Shown here: one piece after another, positions 43,782 to 58,000 of the stretch
Layout: each line of letters opens with the position of its first letter
How positions within the stretch are numbered: the first letter of the stretch is position 1
Source: Trichosporon coremiiforme
Lineage: Eukaryota > Basidiomycota > Tremellomycetes > Trichosporonales > Trichosporonaceae
DNA: 64,000 bases
Assembly: GCA_039545355.1 (NCBI GenBank)
Contig: BCJJ01000003.1
Span: 1,633,092-1,697,091, forward strand
Direction of reading: 5' to 3'
Position numbers and translations under genes: made by a program
Notes under the pieces: generated by a model
Databases searched by the model: none
Seen by the model: the letters and a program-made list of their open reading frames with translations, nothing else
Told to the model about the DNA's origin: nothing

Positions 43782-45247
43782 ATGAGTCCACAAGAGCTTA
43801 TCTTGTCCTCCTGTGCGGCTGCAGGTTCATCGCTACCAACTACTCGCACGCAAACGACCCCTGCAATCCAGCTGCACGACCTAGCGACATCAAGTCATGT
43901 CCAGGCGTTCAAGACCATCACATGTGCCCCGGACACGCTGACATGGTGTCAGAGCCACGACGGTGTAGGGGGTACTGTTTGGGCAGTACAGGAAGGCAAA
44001 GCCATAATCAGTGTTTGGGCTTGGCAAAAGGTACGAAGCTGACAATGTCCTTCGGCTTACATCAGGATCAACAACATTTGAAGCTCCACCTTCCGGAAAA
44101 GCTGACTTGCGTTGCACTGTCGCCGAATGGCGTCTGGTTAGCCGCCGGTTCACCGAATGGTCAGATTTATCTCTGGGAGGTGAGTTTCTTGTCGGTACAA
44201 ACTGACCGTTAGGTTGCGTCGGGTCTGATGTTGGCTTCCTGGAACGCTCACTATCGCTCTGTCACTACCCTATCATTCACCGATGACTCGTCACTTCTAC
44301 TCTCCTCTTCTGCAGACGCCGCAGTCCACATCTTTTTGGTCTCGCGGCTGGTCGATTGCGATGCCACAACTCCTGTTGGCAAGCCGTATGGCTCACTGAG
44401 TGACCACACGCTTGGGATATCAGCAGTTGCAGTCGGCAAGGCAACTGCGGACGGTAATGGTCGCTGCTGGACGGCATCGGACGATGGAACCGTAAAGGTG
44501 AGCCGACGTGAGACGAGTGCTGACTTGTAGATGTGGTCCCTTCAGGCGCCTTTCGACTTGCTGGCGACTTTTACGCTGCCTCCCTCGGTCTCGATCACCT
44601 CTCTCGTTGTCGATCCTGCGGAGCGCTTCCTCTACGTCGGGTCAAAGCTAGGCGATGTGTATCTCATCCCTCTCTTCAACAGGTCTGCAGCGGTAGATGG
44701 GCATGGGCCGTCTGCCCCGCCTGTCAAAATCGAGAACGCCTGCATCAGCGTCGGCACTCCGATCACCTGCCTAGCCCTCTCATTCTCAGCCTCGCAACTC
44801 CTCATCGGAACGTCAGCGGGCGATATCCATGTCCACGCCTTGCCCTCGCACCAGCAGGTTCGAAGTATCCCCGCGCACGCTGGGCCGGTTTCCTACCTGT
44901 GCACGATGAGCACTCCGCCTGACCTCGTCGGCCGCGCGGGAAGGGCGGACAATTGGCCAGTCATGGAGATCAAAAACCTAGAACGTATGAGGGTAGCGAA
45001 GTCCGCTCGAGAGTCACAAGAGGTGTCTGTGCTGGCGAAACCGGACGTTCGTGGACGCTTGTCGCTCTTCCGTGGCGGAGCCGGAGTGGAGCAGGTGCGG
45101 GTTCATTTAGATTCTGCGAGCGAGGACGATACGGCAGCGCTGCGTGAGGAGATTCGCCGCCTGCAAGGTGCCCTGGACAAGGCCGCCAGAATCAATGAGA
45201 AGATGTGGAACGGCGTCGTCGATCTTAAATTGGGAACTACATCATGA
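43782..45247 (+). CDS. IPI3: Pre-rRNA processing WD-repeat protein Ipi3 (WDR18)
   Basis: The start MSPQELILSSCAAAGSSLPT precedes several WD40 blades: LTCVALSPNGVWLAAGSPNG, QIYLWEVASGLMLASWNAHY, RSVTTLSFTDDSSLLLSSSA and GRCWTASDDGTVKMWSL. The C-terminal half has ITSLVVDPAERFLYVGSKLG and ends with a helical tail LREEIRRLQGALDKAARINE. The layout matches Ipi3/WDR18, a subunit of the Rix1 complex (Ipi1-Rix1-Ipi3) that acts with Rea1 in 60S maturation and in pre-replicative complex function. Three short introns separate the blades. Its stop (45245-45247) is only 19 bp from the stop of the SR140 gene on the other strand. Confidence 0.9.
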
Positions 45248-45266
45248 TATGTATCATTACAGTGCG

Positions 45267-47673
<2,407 letters not shown>

Positions 47674-47833
47674 GAGGGCTGCTGAACACTGTCGCTATCC
47701 GAGATAACTTGTTTACAGGTGTGCGGATGGCGATCACTTGATCGTCATTTGCCGCCGCGGAGGTATTTCGCAGTCGCGGTAGGCAATGTTGTTGCAGCTC
47801 AACTTTCAGTAGCTCCCATCACCCCACGCCAAC

Positions 47834-48608
47834 ATGGAAAGCATCGAGACATCAGGATCGGCTTTGGCTACCGGTAGCATCAATTCGCGGTTTATCTCGC
47901 AGAACAAGCTCGATGAGGCCAACGACCGCCGCGACCAAGAATGGAAGGAGGCGTACGCCAGGTGGGTTGTCGTCCACGTTGGCTATGTCTAACCGCAGAA
48001 TTGGGCAGGAGCCGCCTCCCCAGATGAAGGAGGAGAAGCACGATGGCCGTACGCTGTTCGAGGTGAGCTCGTTGGTTTGCAGAAGGAGCTAATCATCGCA
48101 GAGACTAGAGGAGCAGCGAGTGAGTCGACCCCTGTGCTCGGGAGCTGACAACAGTTGCTCAAGCAGGAAGAATGGGACAACAAGATGAAGCTCGGCAATC
48201 AGTACAGAGGTCTGCATGCGGATGAGTACGACTTTTTGTCCGAGAAAATGAAGGAGCAGCGCGACAAGGAGCGACGGGTGAAGGACCAGGACAATGCCGA
48301 GGTGTTGGAGTACAGAGAGTATGTCGAGTTACAAGATTACAACTGATATACGCAGTGCTCTCGCAAAGAAGTATGCTGCTGAGGTCGCCGCCGCCGAACC
48401 GACTGTTCCAACTGCTGCCCCATCTGATTCGAAGGCAACGACTGCAGCTCCCGCACCGAAACGCGTCCCTCCGAAGTCCGGAAAGAAGGACTTGAAATCG
48501 TTGTTGAAGGGCGTTGTCGTCAAGAAGAAGCCTGCGACTAAACAGACCTCTGCCTCTAAACGTCGGACAGAGGAGGATCAGACTCCTGAGAAGAAGCGCA
48601 AGTTGTAA
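47834..48608 (+). CDS. NIP30/FAM192A (PSME3IP1)-like nuclear protein
   Basis: About five exons encode a small, charged, helical protein. The N-terminus reads INSRFISQNKLDEANDRRDQ, EWKEAYAR, then DGRTLFE, RLEEQR, EEWDNKMKLGNQYRGLHADE and YDFLSEKMKEQRDKERR. This is the NIP30 N-terminal domain found in FAM192A/PIP30. The tail is Ala/Pro/Lys-rich with KSGKKDLKSLLKGVVVKKKP and ends KKRKL at 48608. In animals FAM192A binds and modulates the nuclear proteasome activator PA28-gamma; fungi of this group generally lack that partner as far as I know, so the role here is open. Convergent with glycogen phosphorylase, 84 bp apart. Confidence 0.85.
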
Positions 48609-48692
48609 GGAGGCACATGTCACGCCCTAGATTGCTTGTATGTACATTTGATTCATAGTCCTTTTATCACAAACAAGTCAGCACGGCTGTGT

Positions 48693-51688
48693 TTACTTCT
48701 CGGGAACAGGGTCAGGCTCGAGTGACCAGATCTATCGTCAGTTGTCTGCTAGCGATTCAGCTCTTACCGAGTCGGCGTAGTCCTGGATGGAACGGTCAGA
48801 GGAAAAGTCGCCCATCGCAAAGGTGGTGCGGATCGACTTTTTGGTCCACTCGTCCTGGTCGACCCACAGCTCGTCCGCCAGCTTTTCAGCAGCGAGATAC
48901 GAGCTAAAGTCGTTGGAAACGAGATAGTAGTCGTTGTCGTATATCTGGTGTCAGCTATGGCCGGAGAGTTACTCACAGTCTTGAGTAAGGGCTCGTAGAC
49001 GTGGCCGTCGCCAAACTTGTTAGCCTCGATAGCCTTGAAGACCTCGAAGAGCTCAGGCGAACGCTCCTCGAGAGAGGTTTGGTTGTATGAATTGGCGTAG
49101 CGCACTGCCTCGACGTCTTGGGCGAGGTGGCCGAACAGGAAGGCGTTCTCCTCTCCAACATCCTCTGCGATCTCAATGTTGGCGCCGTCGACGGTACCAA
49201 GAAGCAAAGCGCCGTTCAGGCCCAGCTTCATGTTGCTGGTTCCCGAGGCTTCAGTGCCGGCAGTACTGATCTGGACACTGACGTCTGCAGCGGGAATCAG
49301 AACTTCGGCAATCGAGACGCTGTAGTCGGGAATGAAGCAAACGCGCAGGAGGTTGCCGACGTCGGGGTCCTCGTTGATGACCTTGGCAACGTTCACAATG
49401 AGACGAATCACAAGCTTAGCGATGTAGTAGCCAGGCGCGGCCTTGCCAGCAAAGATGGCAGTGTGCTTGACAAACTTTTTGCGCTCCTCAGGAGAAGCCT
49501 TCTTGATCTGGAGGTAGCGATGAATGATGCCAAAAATGTTGAGGGTCTGGCGCTTGTACTCGTGCAGACGCTTGATCTGACAAGTGAACATACTGTCGAC
49601 GTCAACGTCGATGCCGAGGTCCGACTGGAGTACGTGGGCGAGACGGAGCTTGTTCTCAATCTTGATGTTGCGGAACACGTCGCGGAATTCCTTATTGTCT
49701 GCCATGGGCAGAAGCTGCTGGATCTGTTTCAAATTGACCAGCCAGTGCTCCGAACCCAGCGTGTCCGTGATGAGCTGAGCGAGGCTGGGGTTGCACTGCA
49801 GCAGCCAGCGACGAGGAGTAATACCGTTGGTGACATTCGTGAAAAAGTCGCGGCCCTTGTACTCGACGAAGTCACGGAAGATGGTTGCCTGAAGGAGCTG
49901 GCTGTGCAACTCGGCGACACCGTTGACCTTGAACGACCCAACAATGGCAAGGTGAGCCATACGGACAAACTTGCCGTTGCCTTCCTCAATGATCGACATG
50001 CGCCTGATGCGGTCAATGTCGCCGGGGAAGCGCTTGGCGACGTCGTTGAGGAAGTTCATGTTGATCGTGTAAATGATCTGAAGGTGGCGGGGAAGGAGGT
50101 TCTCAAAGAGAGCAACGGGCCACTTTTCCAGTGCCTCGGGGAGAACAGTGTGGTTCGTGTAAGCGAACACCTTGGTGGTAATCTTCCACGCGACGTCGTA
50201 GGGGATCTCCTCCTCGTCGATGAGAATGCGCATGAGCTCCACGATCGCAATGGTCGGGTGAGTGTCGTTCACTAGAGTCAGCACTCGGCCTCGCATGGTT
50301 ACGTACTCTGAATAACAACATACTCGGGAAGCTGCTCCCAAGGGAGGTCGAGCTTCTGGTAACGGCGCAGAATGTCTTGGAGCGAAGCGCTGCACCAGAG
50401 GTACTGCTGCTTGAGGCGGAGTTCCTTACCGGCGTACATGTTGTCGTTCGGGTACAGAACGCGCGTAATGTTCTCGGCCTCGGAACTGCTCTGTACAGAC
50501 GCCTCATAGTTACCCGCGTTGAACGAGTTGAGGTCAAAGCCCTGGATGGGCTTGGCGGACCAGAGACGCAGGTTGGCAGTGTTCTTGGTCGCAAAGCCCG
50601 GCACGGGAACGTCGTACGCGACGGCCAAGCACTCCATACCACCAGACCACACGGCACGATCAGTGTTGGGCACGGCTTCGACGTTACCGTAAAAGCGCAC
50701 GGGGTAAGAGACGTCCAAGCGAGAGATCTCCCAAGGGTTCTCGCGGTCTAGCCACGGATCGGGAGCCTCGAGCTGCTCTCCCGTGTTCGAGATGAGCTGC
50801 TTGAAGATTCCATACGAGTAGCGGAGACCGTAACCCCATCCGGGAAGGCTCAGAGTGGCCATACTGTCAATGTAGCACGCCGCCAGACGGCCGAGTCCAC
50901 CGTTGCCCAGAGCGGCATCGCGCTCCTCGTTGAGGAGATCTTCAAAGTTCTGCTGTCAGATCCCGACTATTGTCATTCACTCACAAAGCCAAGCTTCTGC
51001 GTGGCCGTCTCGTAAGTGTTCCTGACATCGAGGTTGAGGACGGCGTTGTCGAGGGAGCGACCCATGAGCCACTCAATGGACAGGTAGTAGACACGCTTCG
51101 GGGCGCGCTTCGTGTGGTATGAAGTGGTCTCGTTCCAGCGGTTGATGAGCCTGTCCTTGACCGAGAGGGCGGTGGCCTGATACGCAGCAAGATCATCGAG
51201 ATTGATTGCCTGGCGGGCGAGGGTCGTCGTAACATGACGCACCACCGTGTTGGCGACGCCCTGGACGTCATCCTTGTCGACCTCCTCAGCCTTAAGTGCA
51301 GTCTTCCACACCTGCGGGTCGCCAATCGGGGACTCGTCCGTGTCCATGGACTGGGAAGGGAAGTAGGACCCTGGAGTCAGACCTGCCGTTCACACGTTTG
51401 TATTTACCAGTGAGGGAGCGCTTGTGCTGCTTGGGGCGCTCGCGGCGCGGGGTCGTAACGGGAACACCGATCTGAGCAACATCGACGCTGTACGAGGGAC
51501 CGATGGCGCTGGGAGCGCTGGACATGGAGGAGCGCCTCGACAGCGTAGGCTTATGAACGGGAGGGGTACGGGACCCAGGAGACTGAGAAACCGTCGCTGA
51601 GAACGTTAGTCAGATGCACCGCGCTTGCCCACCTACACATGGGAATCTTGTCGAGGTTCTCCTGGGTGAGAGCCGGTTTGTTCGTCAT
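48693..51688 (-). CDS. GPH1: Glycogen phosphorylase
   Basis: The start is the ATG at 51688 (MTNKPALTQENLDKIPMSTV). An N-terminal regulatory stretch (RRERPKQHKRSLTGSYF) precedes the catalytic core. Family blocks are ERDAALGNGGLGRLAACYID, GYGLRYSYGIFKQ, YLWCSASLQDILRRY, VVIQMNDTHPTIAIVELMRI, NGITPRRWL, then QIKRLHEYKRQTLN and AGKAAPGYYIAKLVIRL. The PLP-binding Lys is in EASGTSNMKLGLNGALLLGT followed by DGANIEI. It ends DYADSIWSLEPDPVPEK at 48693. Six or so introns are short; one of 35 nt interrupts VIQ|MNDTHP. The cytosolic enzyme releases glucose-1-phosphate from glycogen. The basic KRSL motif resembles the phosphorylation segment of animal phosphorylases, but control by a kinase is inferred. 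The antisense strand of the long exon is also open for 385 codons; I regard that as a codon-bias shadow. Confidence 0.95.
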
Positions 51689-52377
51689 GGCTGAGTCGGC
51701 GTGTTGCAACGATAAGCTGGGCGACGCTGAAGTTGTGAGGATGTCAGACTGCCAAGCTAAGCCGAGGCCAATATCCGAGGTCGTCCGCGATCGAGGGATG
51801 GACCGCGGGAGGATGGTGGATGGGAGTTCGGGGGGGAGACGGGGGAGAGATGGAGTGAGAGACAGAGGAGGGAAGGATATGAGAACCACTGAGCGCCAGT
51901 TTCTGACAAGGGCGGACAGCCCTCCGATCTGGCGCAATGCGCACGATTGTGCCCATGTTGGCTGCTCGTCAGCTCGTCAGCGGCACCGCACGGCCGCCCG
52001 CACCAAACGTGCACGCAGTTCGTGCCTGATTTCCGTCCGCTGGGGTCCCCATACGCGCGTACTTTCACATGCCTCACCTCCCCGTACTGTTCCGGCAGGC
52101 CAGGCCTGGCTTCGCCTTGCTCCGGCCCTGCCTCCGGAGCGGCATAAGGGACAAACGCATGAAAACTGAGGGCCGCGACCTCGACGTTTCCCACAAAACT
52201 TCAACCACAATGGGTTCAACCACGATGGGATAACGAGCTCGCGGCAGAACCAATGCACAGCATGCATGCATCGTGCGCATAAATCAGGATACTCGATATT
52301 ATCGGCTCTCTAAACGTAATCCATACTGTAAATATATATAAAGGGGAATCTGTGCAACAACATGGAGGCTTGTAGAA
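51689..52377. promoter_or_regulatory. Intergenic: GPH1 promoter and HAL4 3' region
   Basis: These 689 bp lie between two minus-strand genes. A GA-rich tract (51770-51900) and an AT-rich TAAATATATATAAAG element (near 52330) are visible; the latter, close to the HAL4 stop, could be part of its polyadenylation region. No gene is supported. Confidence 0.35.
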
Positions 52378-54353
52378 TCACTTGTCCGCGACACGGACAA
52401 CGTCCAAAGGAACAGTGGTATGCGAATGGTTGTTTCTCTGGCCCTCAACACAGACCTCGACGGACTGCAACCATTTGTCCTTGAGCGCTTCGTCGACGGT
52501 CCACCTCGTCTTTGGGTCCGGGTCAAGCATGTGCTTGATGACGTGCCGGCACTCACGGGGAACCAGGTTGTTCAGCGGCGCGGGGCAAGCGGGGGCGCCT
52601 TCCGGCCGGGCACCTGACGGATAGTACTGCGACGTGTACGTCGCATACGTTGCGTCCGTAGGTTTAGCGACACGCCAAGGGAGCTCCTGGAACTGCATGC
52701 AGTAAAAGACGACTGCAGCAGCCCAGACATCGACGAGACGAGCGTCGTATTCCTTCATCTCAAACAGCTCTGGAGCGATGTAAGGCTCCGAGCCGCAGAG
52801 ACCCTTGCTGAGGTGCGTCTTCTTCTCCCAACACATGCGGAAGACATCGGACACGCCAAAGTCGGTGATCTTGACATGGCCGCGGCCATCGAGGAGAAGG
52901 TTCTCAGGCTTGATGTCGCGGTGGGCAACACCCATAGAGTGCAGGTACTGGATACCGTGCAACGTCTGCTTGAACGTGCACTCGACCTCTGCGGAAGACA
53001 TACCGCCCTTCTTGATCGCTGCATAGAGGTCGCCACCAGGGCAATACTCCATGACCTCGCACCAGTGCTGTTGCTCGTCTTGCACGAGATCCACAGTTTC
53101 GACAATGTTGATGTGGTGAAGGGTGGAAGAGATACAAAACTCAGACGTGAGCTTCTTGACGTAGTCCTTCTCAGTCTCGTTCTTGCGACGCTTGCGGAAC
53201 TCCTTCACCGCATACAGCTTCTCCTCGCGCCGGTCCCATTTATGCGCCAAGCGCACGACGGCGGTGGCACCCTTGCCAATGGCGGCGCGGTCGCAAATGC
53301 CATACTTTTTGAGCAGGGAGGCCGTGCTGGCATTCTCGCCACCGGCCTCACTGCCCTTGGTAGAGCCACGATCCGACCCGCGCGCGGAGCCCTTCTCGGA
53401 TCCACGGCGCGAGAGCTTGCCATCCTTGCCACCGCCGATGAGATCCTTGAGGGTGAACTTGGACGGAGCCGCCTCTGGGGCAGCGGCCGTGGCACCAGCG
53501 CCGGTCGATCCGTGCGAGGTAGTACGCTCTGACAACCGTCTCTGGATACCAGAGGGTCGACGCTCGAGCTTGTCAGGCGCGGGTGGCTCCTCCTTGGTTC
53601 TCTTGAAGCTGGGGGCGCGCGAAGGAGGGCGCGACTGATCAGAGTCAGTGGCGTTGGGAGTCATTGGTGGCGACCCGTTGGCGGGAGTCATCTTCTCGAC
53701 CTTGGAGTCGTGGTGGAACATTTTCGCCAGAAAGCCCTTCTTTTGACTGCTGGTCGACTGGGAGCGGTTTTGGCGCGTGCCATTCTCGCTGACGTTCCTT
53801 GACATGGGCGCGGAGGACGGAGGCGGGATGTTCATAGCACCCTGGGTCTCCGCAGGAAGAGGGCGGACTTCAGAATGAGCAGGTGTACAAGCATGTCACT
53901 TACATTTGGCGCCAGGAAGGAAGGCTGATTCAGGAATGAGGTCTGGGGTACCAGCAGAGCCTGCCTGCGGGGCGACAGAATCCTGGGTGGGAGGACGCAG
54001 GATGTCCGGGCGCTGCATCTCGCTGAGCGGGGTGGCCAGCTCTTTGACCGAGATGGTGCCGGGGGACACGGCTTCGGAGTCGGGCGTGCGAGGGGTGGAA
54101 AGAGGTGGCGAGAGGAGAGCCGGATTGTCGGCGACAGCACGACGCGCCTGGAGGGACGCGGCAGCATGCGCATCGGCAGATTCAGATGCGCTGGGACGCC
54201 TGGCGGCGACATGAGCGTCAGCAGACTCGGATGCACTGGGACGTCTGCTATCTGCAACAGGCTGCGATGATCAGTTGGGGCTGTACAGTGGCCACCTACT
54301 TTTGGGTTATCGCCGGCCATTGACTCCTCCTCACTGGGCTCGATAGAAGTCAT
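52378..54353 (-). CDS. HAL4: Hal4/Sat4-type serine/threonine protein kinase
   Basis: Three exons (54300-54353, 53904-54261, 52378-53867; introns of 38 and 36 nt) give 633 residues. The first 300 residues are disordered, with a duplicated 15-residue unit and Ser/Arg-rich stretches. The kinase domain (about 345-610) has IGKGATAVVRLAHK, LYAVKEFRKR with the VAIK-type Lys, GVAHRDIKPENLLLDGRGHV, TDFGVSD, then CGSEPYIAPELF. KDYVKKLTSEFCISSTLHHI and WEKKTHLSKGLCGSEPYIAP identify the fungal Npr1/Hal4/Sat4 group, which stabilises plasma-membrane transporters and sets potassium and salt tolerance. It is preceded by a very long (4.4 kb) non-coding stretch, and the sequence just upstream has a possible 5'-UTR intron ending near 54378. 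Confidence 0.9.
54157..54246. repeat. 45-bp tandem duplication in HAL4 exon 2
   Basis: Two adjacent 45-bp units encode RRPSASESADAHVAA and RRPSASESADAHAAA on the minus strand. The copies differ mainly at synonymous positions, so the duplication is not brand new and the protein sequence seems constrained. Each unit contains an R-x-P-S-x-S-type phosphorylation-like site. Confidence 0.8.
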
Positions 54354-54682
54354 GTTGTCACAAATGAACGTTGCTAAGATTAACAGTGTTCGCTAGTTGG
54401 CAGCCGACATAATCTGAAAGAGGCGACAGTCCGAGGAACCATGCGAAGCAAGAACGAGACAGCAATATGTCAGCACTGACAAAGCGGTGCAGGATGGCGG
54501 TTTTGAGGTGACTCACAGATAGCTTGCGCTGTACAAAGTGAATGCGATGAGTCGGAGATGCTTTGCAGAGACGCAAACTCGGTATAGCTTTTCGGCGTGC
54601 AGGTAACGAGTCGAAGCGCTGGGCTACAAGGTGACGGACGGGTTACGACAGAGGATTGCTGACGCCGTAGACGCTCTGAAGT

Positions 54683-54734
54683 GGGGGGGGGGGGGGGGGN
54701 NNNNNNNNNNNNNNNNNNNNNNNNNNNNNGGGGG
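54683..54734. other. Assembly gap inside a poly-G tract
   Basis: Seventeen G (54683-54699) are followed by 30 N (54700-54729) and five more G. The gap marks a place where reads could not be joined through a G homopolymer, so true length and content are unknown. Confidence 0.95.
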
Positions 54735-54987
54735 GAGGGAGGAAGACCCTAGTTCACAAGTGAACTGAAGGGGGTGTCTCAAGGACACGGAGCGTGCTGG
54801 GTGGGAGGGATCGAGAATAACCTTATGGAGGTGGGGAGTGTTGAAGAGAGAGAGAGTCGGCGGCGGCGACAGCAAAGTCAACTCGCGGGAGTGGTTGGCT
54901 GGCGGTGTTCGCAGAGCCTGACTGGCGGATGGCTATATGGGTGGCCTGGTGGTGAGGGCCGGGAGGGGGGGTGCAGGCGGCGGGGCG

Positions 54988-55003
54988 GGCTGGCTGGCTG
55001 GCT
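54988..55003. repeat. (GGCT)4 tetranucleotide repeat
   Basis: Four perfect GGCT units followed by a degenerate GGGT continuation lie in a G-rich part of the non-coding stretch upstream of HAL4. No coding context. Confidence 0.7.
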
Positions 55004-58000
55004 GGGTGCTGGGTAGAAGCCTCTTGAGGAGCTGAGCTTTGAAGCTCTGGACTGAGCGCGGGGGCAGACGGCTGACGGCAGTGGGCAAACACAGGTTTGG
55101 CCCGCATGGCGCGTTTGGAACGAAAACGCTGCAGGCAGACTGGCAGGCGTGCTAGGGCCAGCAGGGGCCAGGGGAACCAAGAGTGAGTATGAATCATCGT
55201 GGCGGCGTCCTTAAATGGAACCCCTACCTAACTGAGCACAGCACACCCTGGCGCTCGGCAGAAGTGCAGGTGCACTGTTGAGCTAATTATGACCCCGCAG
55301 AGGTCAGCTAGGTCAGGTGGGCGGACAACTTAAGGGTTGTTAGCCTCACAGCATGAGACTAACACTTGGCCGACCAGGATGTCAATCATGTCCAAGTATG
55401 AGCCAAGCCCTGCGGCCAGAGTCCTCGATGGCAGGCAGATTCTAATGGCGCATGCACGGCATGCACGGGCGAGTACTGCTCGAAGCATCATGCCTTTGGC
55501 AACGCAAAAGTCACAGAGCACGGCTCGAGAAAGCGGGTGTCAGGTGGGACAGCTGCCGTCGAGGTTGTTTTGAAATGCCGCAGGTCGAAGCAAGAGCCCC
55601 GCCGCCCATTCACCTTCTCACGCTTGACATTGAGCATCGGATGCGACGTTGTTCAGAGTTTCAGACTACCTGCCTTCGGGCCCTGTGCTCCGATGGGTGC
55701 TCGACTTTGGTGCGCAGGTGCCTTCCGCTTGCATCCCGCTCGCGCGCAGGCTTGACACCGCGACACCGCTTCCCGTTAGCAAGCGGCAACAGACTGGCGT
55801 CGACCTTGGCACTCTACGCCCGTAGCGTGCAGCGAAGGCCACTGCCTACGTGCCCCGCGCGCGCCACTGAACGCGTCGTCGCAACGACAGTCGATCATCG
55901 CCGCAGGGGGTCGTCGTCGGCGATCAACGACCATGCATCAGGTGCCTCTGAGGCTTGGAACTTTGCAGGCAGAGCAGTGGCTCTAGTATCTGATGTCTGC
56001 TCAATATTTCCATGCATGAGAGTTATTGTGGACGATGGGCCGGAGCAAGTGACCGAAAATGCGGCTGCGGTGGCAAACTATGATCGGCTTGCGCTAAACC
56101 CGATATGTACCCTCATGCGAAACAGAAAGACATCTCCATGTGAGCCCGCCATAGAAGCTGATGCAGCGCGTAGCGAAATAGCGCAAATGTCCATGCGCAG
56201 AGGGTCCAACGTCCGAAGCTGCTTGACATCATGAGTACTGCTCGGATCTCTGAACGGAAATACGTCGTAGTCATTTAACCCTCTTCCGTGCACACCCCGG
56301 GGCCCTGGTAAAAAAAGCGCATTCATCGATGCGGCTAAAGGCTTACGAACGATTGTGTCGACGCGCGCAGAGCCCACCTGTCCACACGTCACCTTGTGAG
56401 TGCATCGGAACCGGCCCGCCACGTGTCAGAGGAGACAGACGGCCAAGCAACAGACTGCACGTTCGATGGCGAGCTTGGCGGCGAGCCCGTGCTTGGGGTT
56501 CACTAGTGGAGATCGGCACGCTGGTAGACAAATGGATAATGGAGCTGCGGCAAGGGCATCCGGCGTGTTTCGTGCATACTGCCGAATCGAACACGTCGTT
56601 CTCAGAAATGCGGTGCTGGGGTCGCGAGGTGACGACCCGGGTCGCTTGTGTAGCGGTGGACGAGTGGCCGTCAAACGCCAGCAAACCGTGGCCGCTGCGC
56701 GCGCGGGTCATTCATCAGATTGGGAGCTGTCTGCTTCTAGAACTCTGAGTGAGTGGTAACAACAATCTTTAAAACGGAAATCTGAAAGCACTAACGGTGC
56801 TGGGCGTTCCGTGGGCGGTCTTACCAGGTGTAGGGTAAGGACTGTGGCACACCACCACATTTCGGCTGGGTCAGTGTAAACACAAAGTGCCTGGTGCACT
56901 CCTCCTGAAAGTAATCGATGAACCTCCCTGCAATGTATCAACGAGCTGCGCGAGCCAGGGGGAGAGGGGATCGATGCCAAGTGCAAGGAACTCCGGAATC
57001 ATAGGCCAAACAGAGCAAAGTGGCAGACCTACCAAGGCAGTAACAGGTAACGGGCACTGGTGCTGTCTACGTTGGCCGAAACGGGATCACGAGGTCAGGT
57101 CACAATCGCACAGCATGCACAGAAGGAGTCATGTGCTAAACTCAAGCTCTGCAGCTGAATCCTCCGTCACGCGTCAGGTGGACACACGGACGACGGTGTG
57201 AACGTTCTGCACGGCAACCTCGCATTTGGTTGCCAATTAATGTGGTTCAGTACTCATCTCACACTCAATGGCCTCGAGATTGCTCGATCTGCGAGGAGAC
57301 GGGAGACAACTGCGAGCGGATCCGGTCGCCAGTACAACGTGAACTTGGGAGTCGCGACCTTGCGCCCAAGTTCATGTGGCCGATCCGTCTAGAAACCCTC
57401 CCCCCGCCCTCCAAATGATGGATCGAACGGAACGAACTTTCCGAATCGAACGTGAACGTACACGCACACATCTACAGAAAGCCGAGACGTGGTGATCTGG
57501 CTTTAGGGGTGGCTATTTTCATCCTCGAACCCCGTGATCGTCGCTCCTGCAACAAAGTGGTGACATTAGTGACAGTCGCCCCTTGAAAAGTAGCCCGTCC
57601 GCCGTGGTCTGGGACTGTGGCGTGATGGCGACAAACACCTGCCTTGCAGGTTGCGCCATCCCGTCTCCACTGACTGGTCCACATGGGCGTTCCAACCAGT
57701 GCCGAAAGCCCTGCCCAGGCGCCCCAGGGCATAAGCTAGAGTGTGGAGGGGTGTCTCTGTCTCTCGTAATCTCATCCTGTCACACAGGACGTGTCCACTG
57801 CGACTGCACGGGAAGCGCAGAGCGCTCGTCAATCTTCTGTTAAGTGATTGTCAGTCATGCGCTATTTATGGCCCAGAGAGCGGGTCGTGCGCACTGCACG
57901 AGATCTCCCCGTCTGCATCTGTCGTGCCGAAGGCCAAAGACAGAAGCACCACGCATCACGATAAGCCACGCGATTGCAAGCAAATCAGACAGATGAACGG

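Noticed and set aside
49118..50275. 385-codon open frame on the plus strand opposite glycogen phosphorylase
   Set aside because: It is exactly antisense to a conserved exon; its Val/Leu/Asn-rich translation follows from codon bias of the real gene and has no motif.
55452..56234. 260-codon plus-strand frame in the 4.4-kb stretch
   Set aside because: Arg/Cys/Ala-rich, no family motif, no good codon pattern or splice neighbours; length is expected by chance in GC-rich DNA.
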